This document shows positions 34,094 through 44,059 of a stretch of DNA of 64,000 nucleotides, one piece after another. Source of the DNA: Paralithodes platypus (Eukaryota; Arthropoda; Malacostraca; Decapoda; Lithodidae); contig CM064530.1 of NCBI GenBank assembly GCA_032716605.1, positions 9,596,161-9,660,160 on the forward strand, given 5' to 3'. The first letter of the stretch is position 1. The number at the start of each line of letters is the position of its first letter. Made by a program: the position numbers and the translations under genes. Under the pieces are notes generated by a model. It searched no databases, was not told where the DNA came from, and saw only the letters and a program-made list of their open reading frames with translations.

Positions 34094-34365
34094 AAGATTA
34101 GGAGTAGTAGGCGTACCACTACCAACATACAGCATAACTCATCTATAGCATAACTCACCCGAGAGGAAGTAAGTTGGAATATAGAAAAAAAAAAAAAATA
34201 AAAAAAATAAAACATTAACCTAACCAAACAACCTAACCTAACCAAACAACCTAACCTAACCTAGTATTCATGTAGTACTAGCTTAGGTTAGGTTAGGTTA
34301 ATGTTTTATAGATGATTTATGCTGTATGTCGGTAGTGGTACGCCCACTACTCCTAATCTTAACAA
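34094..34365. mobile_element. Foldback (hairpin) element
   Basis: The ends GATTAGGAGTAGTAGGCGTA and the reverse complement of TACGCCCACTACTCCTAATC form an inverted repeat of about 55 bp. The centre holds (CCTAA)n and (TTAGG)n arrays in opposite orientation and an A-run. The left arm of the big repeat lacks it. Confidence 0.6.
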
Positions 34366-34545
34366 ATTTAATTTTCGTAACAAGGTTGTCAATACGGTAC
34401 TTTCCCGTTATCAATGTAGGCTACAATCAAAGCTGAAGATTGCAGAGTAAACACCGTAGACTTCATCGACTTTTCTTTCACCTTCGTATAATCAACAGCC
34501 AATTTTATTTTTTTTATTTACTAAGGGATTAGTACTCGACCAGCG

Positions 34546-34612
34546 GGGGTGTGGGGGCAGCAGCCCCCACCCATAATACTAGGTTAGGTTAGGTAAGGTT
34601 GTTAGGTTAGGC
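34546..34612. repeat. GC hairpin plus TTAGG array
   Basis: GTGGGGGCAGCAGCCCCCAC followed by CCATAATACTAGGTTAGG. The same composite, inverted, is at 30688-30745. Confidence 0.55.
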
Positions 34613-34865
34613 TAATGTCTTTTCAAATCACTATGGGAGGGCGTGTCTCAACATCGATCAATAGGCCTAATGGGGAAAATAGGTTTTCTAATTAATTACA
34701 AACACTATTATATTGATGCAAATGAACAATTGTTTTTATAAAAAACACTTGAAAAATTTGTGGTATTAAAATAACATTTTTCCCATAAATCATCTATAAA
34801 TACTTATAATAAAATAAATACTTATAAATCTATAATACTAGGTTAGGTTAGGTTAGGTTAGGTTG

Positions 34866-35235
34866 TTTGGTTAGGGTAATGTATTTTTGTATCCAAAGGC
34901 AGTCAAAATAGACGGGAACATGATAGTGAGCGTCCGCGTAGTGTAAACAAGACGGGCGGTACACCCGGTAACTACATTCTTGCCCCTTCTTCTTGTTTTA
35001 AAAGATGCGGTGAGTGCGATTCACCCAATAAATGGCGTGAGCGTTACTCACAAAAACAAAATACCGGCAAGGCGGCAACCTGTTTTTGCCCCCTTACAGA
35101 GCTACATATATGAGGATGACAATTGCCCCCCCCCTCAACCCATCGTGTATCCAATGTACCCCACAATTTCCCTTACCTACTGTAAAAGCGCGATTCACCC
35201 AATAAATGGTGCAATTTGATGCTGTATCTTCAGAT
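34866..35235. other. Stretch without gene
   Basis: Contains two copies of GATTCACCCAATAAATGG (35017 and 35192) and no recognisable coding motif. Confidence 0.4.
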
Positions 35236-35374
35236 TTTTTATTTTTTTTTTTTTTATTTTTTTTTTTTTTAAAGAGACAATGAACGAAGGAAGGAAAAAC
35301 ACAGATAAAACAAAAAGGTCCATGTGCCTAAAGGCATCCTCCATTCATAAAATGTTTGTAACAACTGGATTAAT
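35236..35374 (-). mobile_element. LINE-J 3' end with poly(A)
   Basis: The plus text AAAGAGACAATGAACG... to ACAACTGGATTAATGG is nearly identical to 12385-12485, the 3' end of LINE-J. The T-run at 35240-35272 is the poly(A) tail on the minus strand. A severely 5'-truncated insertion. Confidence 0.8.
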
Positions 35375-36177
35375 GGGTAAGTTTATGCAAATCCTCCACT
35401 CAAACCATGCAAAACAACTGTGAAACACTATATTCCTTGAAGAAGAAAAACAAAAAACATGGTAAATAAGGCCGATGTAGTCTTGTTGAACGTTACCCCA
35501 AAATTGTGGGGCTAAAACTGTATTTAGGCCCCTACTGTCAAAATAGATGCTTATTTCAATAATTCACGGGGGTGAGGTACTGGTACTACTGAGGGGGACC
35601 TAAGGCCTGAGGGTCCTGCAACTCATTCTGTATCCCATACCAACCATAAATAGATCCCTCCCCACTAGTGGGGGGGGGGGGGTTTAGATTGCTGGATAAT
35701 GGGTAAAAACTAAATGTTATGGTCCTTAGTGTACAGTATATATAACCATGGTACCGGTAGCCTATATGAAAGAAAAAATGGTATGAGTTGTGGATATACC
35801 GTAATCCTTTGTAGTGGGAAGACCTGCACTTATATCTCAATAATTTGGTAATGTTACAATATATTTTTACATTTTACATTTTGGCCACCCCTTCGGGGAT
35901 CACGGCGTCAGGCAATAGATAGATAGATAGGAATTTATAAATAGTCCACTAATTCACTAGTTTAGGTTAGGTTAAAGATATTGTTCAATGTTTCTTAGTA
36001 AATAAGCATCTGAAAAACAGTTCTCCCCTCTACACAGGATCTTACCGAGTTGTGTTATCGTGTTATCTTGAGTTTTTTTTAGTTTTTTATTCTTATTATA
36101 ATCATTGTAGGCTACCTTTATATTTTTAGGCATCATTATTAAAAGTGTATGAAGGAATCACTGTAGTGTACAAATGG

Positions 36178-36233
<56 letters not shown>

Positions 36234-36677
36234 CTTCCCCAGGCTGCCTGGCCGAACAGCCCCAAGGTCCCGAGCAAGGCTAAGGCCATAACCGAGCGCC
36301 CCCACAGAACCCTCCCTGCCGACCACTAATAAAGCCTGGGTGACCGAAGCCACTCTAAGGCAGGGAGCCGAGGAGGGCGCGGAAACGCCCGGGAAACCAA
36401 AGCTTCACCCAAAGCCCTGTGCCCCTCAGCAATTATGAAGGGAAAGTTGAGGGGCAAGGGAAAAAATGTGACGCTTTGGCTCCCAATCTTGGGGTCTCAC
36501 TCTGATAGACCAGCCCATCGCCAATCCCAATCTTGGTAGATTGGGAGGTCAATCCACGGAAGAGACGCCATCACTTGAGATCTAGAAAATATATAAGTAA
36601 AAGGAACAGTCAGAGTAAGCTATGGGTATGGCAGAGATCACTCAGTTCTCATTCTGATAGACCAGCCCATCACCACA
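36178..36677 (-). mobile_element. SINE-like element, copy 2, with long (GTT)n
   Basis: Reverse orientation, with 18 GTT units at 36178-36231 as tail, then CCAGGCTGCCTGGCCGAACA. It contains an internal duplication around 36493-36540 (CTCTGATAGACCAGCCCATC occurs twice). Confidence 0.65.
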
Positions 36678-36893
36678 AATGGTTCACAGTCATGGTGGGT
36701 GGGGCTTTGGTTTCCCGGGTGTTTCCGCACCCTCTTCAGCCCCCCGCCATGGAGTGGCTTCGGTCACCCAGGCTTTATTGTGGTCGGCGGGGAGGGTTCT
36801 GTGGGGGCACTCGGTTATGGCCTTGGAATTGCTCGGGGCCTTGGGGCTGTTCGGCCAGGCAGCTTGGGGAACAACAACAACAACAACAACGGT
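36678..36893 (+). mobile_element. SINE-like element, copy 3, 5'-truncated
   Basis: Runs from GGTGGGTGGGGCTTTGGTTT to CCAGGCAGCTTGGGGAACAA and (CAA)n. It is placed back to back with copy 2, so the two tails point outward. Confidence 0.65.
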
Positions 36894-37057
36894 AAATTAG
36901 TAGAGGGTGGCCTAAGTTCACCAATTTTGTCCCATTATTAATATAATTAATTATGATCTTCAAAAATTTGGACTGTCAGGATTTTTGGATTGTTTGTGTT
37001 CAGATTAACAAACTTTTACTATATCAGACCCCAAGGTATATGTGAGTATTATTTCAG

Positions 37058-37280
37058 GGAGGACTTGTGCTGACAGTAGCAGAGAATAAGCCTGAACACT
37101 CTCTGCTGCCGGCAGCCCGCTACCAGACTCTGGTGTATGTTGGACGATCACTGCAGAGTCAGGGCGAGTTTCGGCGGGCAGAGGCCACATTCAAGGAAGC
37201 TCTACAGTATGCCAAGGCCACTGCAAAGACAAAGATTGCCAAGACCTCCGATATGTTCAAAGATGGTCTGACAGAGATAG
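37058..37280 (+). CDS. ANAPC7: Anaphase-promoting complex subunit 7, exon (N-terminal region)
   Basis: Acceptor TATTATTTCAG, donor GATAG/GTGAGG; 223 nt, entering in phase 0 and leaving one base. It reads GGLVLTVAENKPEHSLLPA then ARYQTLVYVGRSLQSQGEF and RRAEATFKEALQYAKATAK. This matches the N-terminal TPR region of APC7, where a NPE..PxxYQLLVYxADSL pattern precedes the first helices. APC7 is a TPR scaffold of the APC/C ubiquitin ligase that binds APC3 and activators in the nucleus. About 20-30 residues upstream, including the start codon, must come from an exon not found here. Subunit identity rests on the order of all seven exons. Confidence 0.88.
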
Positions 37281-37540
37281 GTGAGGTTACTCTACCATAC
37301 AGTACTGACCCTAATCTGAAATGCAATATTCTTTGCTTACTGTAAAGGAAGGTGGAGCTGAATTTAGTTACTGTACCCAGTGTGATGGAAGGATGGAGTT
37401 GAGAGATATATGAGTGAATGTGGTACCGGTATTGGGTAGGATGACAGAGGAATATGGAGGTGATTCATTTGTGTCCATCCCCTCAGGGATCAAGGCATCT
37501 GGTAGTAGATTGATAGACAAATAAATAGTTGTTGTCTAAG

Positions 37541-37683
37541 CGTCAGCCCTGGACCATGGATAACTGCCAGCCCTGGACCATGGTAACTGTCAGGCCTGGA
37601 CCATGGATAACTGTCAACCCTTGGTCATGGATAACTGTCAACCCAGGGCCATGGGTATCTGTCAGCCCTGGACTATGAGTAAC
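37541..37683. repeat. Minisatellite of about 25 bp units
   Basis: Five to six copies of a CAGCCCTGGACCATGGATAA-type unit followed by CTGT. It lies in the first visible ANAPC7 intron. Confidence 0.8.
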
Positions 37684-37837
37684 CAAATTCACCTCTATCC
37701 GGTACCCGGTACAGTAGAGTACTGGTATACAGTTTTTCATTTTTGTACTGGTAGGCTATAAGTACTGTAAGTTAAGCCTCAACAAGACAGTACCGTACCA
37801 TAACAATACTCTACTGTAAATTAGGCAACTTGGACTA

Positions 37838-38052
37838 AACCTCTTCAGCACCATGACGTATTATTACCTTTGATTCTGGCTGAAATTACAAGATTTTATG
37901 CAACTTAGGAATTGCCTATGATATTCAGAGGGTTTACTGGGATAGCATTTACCCCCTTTGAGTCCTAGAGGTTGATTATAAGGTAAAGAAAATTGTCTAA
38001 TGGTAAACCAGAATATGATGAGAATTACGTCATGGTGCTGAAGAGGTTAAGA
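37838..38052. mobile_element. Family M MITE, decayed
   Basis: ACCTCTTCAGCACCATGACG at the left and GTCATGGTGCTGAAGAGGTT at the right form a nearly perfect inverted end pair. The interior AAGATTTTATGCAACTTAGG matches 38474-38685. Confidence 0.6.
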
Positions 38053-38473
38053 ACTACAAAATCCTGCCAAAGCACTGCCTCACCATGTAATAATAATAAT
38101 AATAATAATAATTTTACTTATTTAAAAGAGCGCTCAATCTTCAAAATGAATTCGCAAGCGCTCAAACACAAAACACAATTTCAATAAAACTACATTAACA
38201 TATTTACAGTTATTAATACAATAATTATAACCACTAAACTATAATCATCTGTCACTACACTGTGGACAACTCTGGTGAGGTTTTTTTTTTTTTTTTTTTT
38301 TCTCATTACCATAGTTTAACCAGACCACTGAGTCAACTCTGTGTGAACATGTGATGCCAAACACCGCCCAGGTGAGACTAGTAGAGAATATTTCCTCTAT
38401 AGCTCCAGAGTCCAGCATATTATGAGAGGTGATTCATAGGGTGTGGAAAACATCTTTTTAGCCTTGGCAGATT

Positions 38474-38685
38474 AACCCTTTTGCTACGGGTGACGTCTTT
38501 TTTATTTTATTCTAGCTATATTTAGAAGATTTTATGCAACTTAGTAATGAACTGTAATAGTTAAAGGGTTAATTGAGAGTGTGTGTACCCTTTTAAGTTT
38601 TAGAGGTCCTTCCTAAACTGCATAAACTCGTCTAATATTAGCCAAAACAAGATGAAAAGAACACCACCCGTACTGAAAGGGTTAA
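38474..38685. mobile_element. Family M MITE
   Basis: TTAACCCTTTTGCTACGGGT ... CCCGTACTGAAAGGGTTAA, with TTAA at both ends. Confidence 0.6.
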
Positions 38686-39004
38686 GGGAAGGGAAATCCT
38701 GAACAAAAAACATTTCCTTGCAAGCAGACCTTCACATGTAGGTTGGTAATAGGAAGACAACAGACCATAAAAAAGAAGACATACTGGTACTCATGACTCT
38801 TGGCAACACTTGAGTCTTTCAGTGTGCTAACTTTGTCCTTTTTAGCAGTGACTTTACTCTTAGACAACTGGCATATACTGTATATAATCCATTCTACTAG
38901 AGAAATATTAACTGTCATATTTATTAATATTTTAATTATGCATTACTTAGCTCTACTCCCACTTTCTTTTCCCAAGTAAAAATATTGGTAATACAATAAC
39001 ATAT

Positions 39005-39560
39005 AATTGTTTTTATTCCCAACTAATAAGATTTTGTAAAATGTGCAGTAAGTTAGATTTCTTTTGGGCTAGAGCTAGGTTACCGGTACTAGCCTATACA
39101 GATTCTTGGTAGACAGGTTTTGATGCAAGTAAATTGTTGCATAAATTTAATCTATTTAAGGTCAATTATTGTGACTATTCTTAAATTTGGTATGATTAAT
39201 ATTAATCAAGCATTTTTAACTTGAAGTTGCTCGTATAACCTCTGCTTACTGTTTGTCTTTATTTATTTATTTTGTATCTACTTCTATTGTTATTCTTGAT
39301 TTTTTATAATTTTCATTGTTCTTGTTAAAAGAGTACTCTTTGTTTAAATCTGTTTATCTTCATGTTTTGCAATTATTCAACTTTATTTTATTGTATCTAT
39401 TCACTTTTCATGGTATCAATTGCTTGCCTTTGTGATATCCATATTTTAGATGTACAGTACTGTACTATAAAAGTAGGTTATTTGTAGAGTAACAGTTGGT
39501 AGGGGTCATGTGTTCATGCTATTCTCACAGGTATAGCACTATCGTTTGTGAGTGCTGTAT
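39005..39560 (+). mobile_element. Penelope-like element 3' fragment
   Basis: Plus-strand copy of the 3' end of the element at 1780-4960: RARLPVLAYTDSW-type remnant, then AAATTGTTGCATAAATTTAA, AGGTCAATTATTGTGACT and ACCTCTGCTTACTGTTTGTC. It provides the uninterrupted sequence for the insertion site at 2181-3329. Confidence 0.7.
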
Positions 39561-39642
39561 TAATTTTATATATACAGTACTATTATTATTACCGGTATCT
39601 TGTCTAGTTGCAAATTTGTTTAAAAAGAATATTGACTTAACC

Positions 39643-39851
39643 CTTTCGCGCATCAGGACGCGATTGCGTTCTTACAGGGATACCTTAAAATCTGTTAAGG
39701 GGTGTTTAGAAACCTTTAGTTTAATTACTTCAACCTCTGCAGTTGTCTTTGAGCGAGTTGTGGGCAGAAAACAAATTTTGGAGAGCTAATTATGAAATTT
39801 AAAAAAATATATTTCTGAATACTAAATGACAACCCTCCTACCTGAAAGTGT
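39643..39851. mobile_element. TTAA-flanked MITE, family M2
   Basis: CCCTTTCGCGCATCAGGACG after TTAA; right end CCTGAAAGTG before TTAA. Confidence 0.6.
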
Positions 39852-40069
39852 TAAATTGTAGTCTTTATTCATACAGAATTTAAAAGCATTTACCAAAACG
39901 TCCTGAGCTTTCCAAATTGACCAATTCCTTGAATATGACGAGAGTACGTTAATATATGTGCGACTAGTTTGCTTACTCTTATACAGTAGTGATGTACCGG
40001 TACATTCTATGTGGTGATTTTGTGTTCTTTTCTTTAAATTGTTTATTACATACATACATACATACATAA

Positions 40070-42290
40070 CATTTTAAGACTGAGTGTTCCACACATAAGT
40101 GCAGTTTCAGTCTCTTGTCCTAATGGCGGCGTTCCAGGCAACCCTGTTAAGGGCTGCTTCACTTGTCAAGTTCTTGGATTTGAGATCGGCGCGTATAGTC
40201 CGATCCCAGGTCTTCCTCGGTCCACCCCTTGGTGCAGCTCCCTCCACAATCACAGACCTGCTTTTTGTCACCCAATTTTGTTCATCCATTCTCTCCACAT
40301 GTCCATACCATCCCAGTCTACTTGTACGCATCACCACCTCGCTAATACGCTTTATACCTAAACGTCTCCCTCAGCTCAACATTTGTTATTCTATCCTGTA
40401 GCCTGGCCCCACACATCCATCTCACCATTCTCATCTCATTACGCTCCATTCTGTTGACATCCTCTACTTTACGGCCCCATGTTTCTGAGGCATACGTCAT
40501 TGCACTTCTAACACATGAGGCATACACCTTTCCCTTCAGGGGGAGAGGCATTCTTTTCATGGTCAGGATTGGCATCAATTCTCTGAACTTCCCCCAGCCA
40601 CACCTAATTCTAGCAACAGTGGCAGCCTCGGCCCCACCACCGGCAGAGATGGTACCTCCTAGGTAACAAACTCTTGTTCACCAGCTCCAAAGACTCATTT
40701 CCAAAATTCACAGCCACAGGATCATCACTTAACACAAGCTCGCCTTTGCACACTACGCACTCAAATTTCTCTATTTCTGACTTATCCTTCGGCAGGGGCC
40801 CCTTTATTCTACTACAGCGCTTACTCCCATGGTGTACCCAACATCGACAGATGCTACATTGAATTGAGTTAACGCCCACTCCCTTTCCACACACTGCACA
40901 TGGGGATGCACCGCTCTTTTCCACATTGCCTCGTCTCAAACTACAATGCATAACCTTGGTTTTGTTAATATTGACTCTTAAACCCTTGCTCGCCATGCCC
41001 TCTCTCCACTTTCTGAATTGGCCTCAGCATCCTGCATACTGTCAGCTATTAGGCTAAATCGTCTGCATAAAACAGTTCCAACGGGAGTCCGCCTCTAAAA
41101 ACTCTAGACAGCGCCTCCAAGACCATAATAAAGAGGAGGGGGCTTAACACTGAACCCTGATGGACTCCAACACGGACTGCAAATTCATCACTCAGTACAC
41201 CTTTCACCCTCACCGAACTTCGCGAATCCTCATACATCTTCATTATCACACGCACCAGCACTCTTCCACACCAAGTTTCCTCATAGCCCACTGTACAACA
41301 TCTCTAGGTACCCTATCAAAGGCCTTCTCCAGGTCCACAAACACAAGTAAAGATCCCTGCCTTTTAGTAGGTATCTTTCCTGTATCTGCCTGACTATGAA
41401 GTATAGCATCGGTTGTACCACGTCCTGGCATAAAAACCAAACTGCATATCATCAATAGAGATGCTTTGCCTGATCAAACCCTCAAGGACTCTCTCACAGA
41501 CCTTCATGATTTGGTCAAGCATTTTCAGGCCCCTATAATTTCCTCTATCTAGCGCATCCCCTTTTCCTTTGTATATATTTACTATTACACTTTTGAGCCA
41601 ATCCTCTGGGATTTTCTCATCTTTAATAATGGTGTTTATCAACTCAGTGACTAAGTTTACACCAATCTCCCCTGAGGCTTTTATCATCTCAGCGACAATG
41701 TCGGAGCAACCTGGAGCTTTACCGTCCTTCATTTTATTGATTGCGTCGCTCACTACAGCTGGTGCTATCAAAGGAGGGGCCCAGATATTGGTTTTTTGAT
41801 ACTAAGCTGTTCCTTATCCCATTCAAACTCTACATTTAGCAATCGTTCATAGTGTACCTTCCATGCTTCTCTGATTTCATTTTCTGCATACACAATCTTT
41901 CCCATTATCATCTCTAACACACTGTTCACACTATAATATCCCTACTGTCATTTTTAACTCGCCTAGCTAGGTTGAAGATCCCATTGGGTATTGTCAGTGT
42001 TACACACTTGTTCGAGGACCATGTCCTTAATGCGATTTTTAGCATTGTAAATAACTCTTTTGGCAGTTCGTTTAGCTGCCTGGTATTCCTCCCTGCTGCC
42101 TCCTTTCTTCCATGCTTTGAAGCATCTCCTTTTCTCTTTCACAGCATGTTCTACCTCATCGTTCCACCACCAAGAGGTCTTATTCCTGGGGTGACCCTTT
42201 GTTTTCCCACAGACTTTGTCAGTGGCAGCGATAAGGCTATGCTTAAGAAAGTTCCATTGGCTATTTACATCGTTAGGCCTAGCTCTGCTA
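40070..42290 (-). mobile_element. LINE-R (RTE-like), degenerate
   Basis: Minus-strand order: KTSWWWNDEVEHAVKEKRR (about 42200), INKMKDGKAPGCSDIVAEM, VDLEKAFDRVPRDVVQWAM, VGVHQGSVLSPLLFIMVLE, LELFYADDLA, a Cys-rich block CAVCGKGVGVNSIQCSIC, YASCVRSAMTYASETW, LGWYGHVERMDEQ and APRGGPRKTWDRTIRADL, ending in (TGTA)n. Several stops and frame breaks are present. The Cys-rich knuckle after the polymerase is notable. It lies antisense in an ANAPC7 intron. A second copy is at 53240-54965. Confidence 0.85.
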
Positions 42291-42299
42291 AATCGTTAT

Positions 42300-42396
42300 T
42301 TCCACATACGGTAGTGATTTTGATAAGTTCTTTAGGCTTTATATTGTGTTATTCCTGTTTTGGTTTGTTTATTTTGCAAGTTTTATATTGTAAAAT
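42300..42396 (-). repeat. Interspersed repeat R, partial
   Basis: Reverse complement of TGTAAAACTTGCAAAATAAA and AACCAAAACAGGAATAAC. Confidence 0.5.
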
Positions 42397-42577
42397 AAGC
42401 AATTCTACTTCACTTGGCCTGTATTAATTCTAGGAGGATTAGTATCGATAGCTTGTTAATGTGGGTAAAATATAGGTGATTATAGTGGTTAGCCTGGTGT
42501 GGAACTTCCTTTTCAACTGCTACTCTATCTATGACAGAATTAGCTAACTTTGATCGGTACCCGTTACTGCCCAGCAG

Positions 42578-42759
42578 ATGTGAAGTATGCCATGGCAGAG
42601 TGTAACATAGCGGTGCGTCAGTACACACAGGCACTGAGCTTGTTGGAATCAGTCCCTCAGCGACATCGTACCTCTAAGGTCAACATGGCACTGGGGCGAC
42701 TATACCAGCAGGCGGGCATGGAGCGACCTGCTATCACCGCATACAAGGAGGTCCTCAAG
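42578..42759 (+). CDS. ANAPC7: ANAPC7 exon (TPR)
   Basis: Acceptor TACTGCCCAGCAG, donor CTCAAG/GTCTGT; 182 nt. The two-base start completes the split codon, giving TEI-D-VKYAMAECNIAVRQYT, QALSLLESVPQRHRTSKVN and MALGRLYQQAGMERPAITAY. The sequence from VKYxMAEC to the KEVLK end (ExPSRQRTxKxNMxLxxLY...AGxERPxxTxYKEVL) is the signature middle of the APC7 N-terminal half. Ends in phase 0. Confidence 0.92.
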
Positions 42760-42884
42760 GTCTGTTGCTTGCTGGTTTCTGGGAATTCTATCACCATCTT
42801 TATCATCATAATATTCATAACCTAACAATGCTGTGACTTGAGTAACTCGATTCTTTTCTATTTTTTGAATACCGTATATACTGT

Positions 42885-42902
42885 ATATATATATATATAC
42901 CG

Positions 42903-42972
<70 letters not shown>
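42885..42972. repeat. (TA)n microsatellite
   Basis: TA run interrupted by ACCGGG near 42900, in the 681-bp intron. Confidence 0.95.
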
Positions 42973-42977
<5 letters not shown>

Positions 42978-43204
42978 TGTACAGTATATATACTTTTTAT
43001 TACATTTTCTTCATTTTTTAACTGAGATCCATGGCAAAAACATTTATACAGATACAAGTACATGTATTATACAAAAATTATTAGCCCCATTTGGTACGCA
43101 CAGTTCATTAGTCTACCTACAGTGGGCTATAATTATAGATTGCGATCCTTTTATTCAGTTACTGAATGTCTCATAAGCAAAAGGGTCTTGCTATTTAATG
43201 TGTT

Positions 43205-43416
43205 TAACCCCTTCTGTACCGGTGATGTACTTTTTATTATATTCTGGCAATTATTAGACAATTTTATTCAACATAGGAAGGACGTCTACCCAATAAAAGG
43301 CTACAGACTATCTCAATTAATCCTTTTAGCTACCATATATCCTTCCTAAGCTTCATAAAATCATCTAAATGTAGCTATAATGAAATATAAAAGATGTTGC
43401 CAGTACAGAAGGGGTT
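43205..43416. mobile_element. Family M MITE, intact reference copy
   Basis: TTAACCCCTTCTGTACCGGT ... GCCAGTACAGAAGGGGTTAA, 212 bp including TTAA at both ends. It sits 24 bp upstream of the next ANAPC7 exon. Confidence 0.65.
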
Positions 43417-43440
43417 AATAATGTGTGGTGTACTTTACAG

Positions 43441-43553
43441 GAGTGTCCATTAGCACTGGAGGCCGTACAGGAGCTACTGAGTCTGGGTGTGCGAGGGGCT
43501 GAGGTGGCATCTCTCATGATCAACATACCAGGATCCTGCACAGCTAATGAGTG
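43441..43553 (+). CDS. ANAPC7: ANAPC7 exon
   Basis: Acceptor GTACTTTACAG, donor GAGTG/GTGGGT; 113 nt, phase 0 in, two bases out. Reads ECPLALEAVQELLSLGVRGA then EVASLMINIPGSCTANEW. The ECPLALxAxxxLLSLxVxGAEVASL pattern is characteristic of APC7. The codon TG|G (Trp) is split across the intron. Confidence 0.9.
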
Positions 43554-44059
43554 GTGGGTATTAAGGATTCAACACTTTCACTCCAATGACAATTAAGGGG
43601 AGATGGTTCACTTTTTGGTCGATTTTATCAATTTTTTTTTTTTTTTTTTTTAGTTTCCTCCCTAGACCTCCATCAAATTTAAAAAACAACCCCAGGATCC
43701 CCCTTCAAGATATATTTGTACATTTTTTGGTAGAACATTTTTCGGCCAAAGGCCGGTTCCTCCTAAATTACAGGCTCGCTTTCGCTCGCCAGTCAAAAAT
43801 CGACACCTAAATAACACAAAAAGTCTTAATATTGACAAAGAAAAGGGGCAAAAGGTTTTAAAATCGCCAAACTTATGGGTCAAACGTCTTAAAATCTGAA
43901 AACTAAAGGGGCTAAACATGAGGGAGCAGGGTGTCCAGAAAAACGGCCCATCCCCCTCAAAAAAAAAGCTAGCTGCTACCATTTTGTTCAGTTACAGAAT
44001 ATCTCCCATTCAAAAGATTGGCAAACTATTTCATGTAAGCACATTCTTTCCATCAGTTG

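Larger units (their letters stand above)
33832..34750. repeat. Right arm of the large inverted repeat
   Basis: Reverse complement of much of 30170-31934, but without the hAT and piggyBac-type insertions. It has its own insertion at 34094-34365. It carries GTATGGTACTAAAAT and GATCATATGAAAATGTG in the tandemly duplicated segment. Confidence 0.75.

Noticed and set aside
34546..34582. Helitron 3' end (GC hairpin followed by CTAG)
   Set aside because: Sequence beyond the CTAG (GTTAGG arrays) is shared among the copies, so CTAG is not clearly a boundary, and no TC 5' end was found. Kept only as one option in the telomere-array finding.
36178..36900. Asn/Thr-repeat ORFs in (GTT)n/(AAC)n tails and SINE bodies (also at 263-513 and 51534-51903)
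   Set aside because: Same peptide in every SINE copy; SINE sequence translated, not a gene.
37541..37740. CRISPR-like array
   Set aside because: Units are contiguous and degenerate with no unique spacers; the genome is eukaryotic. It is a minisatellite.
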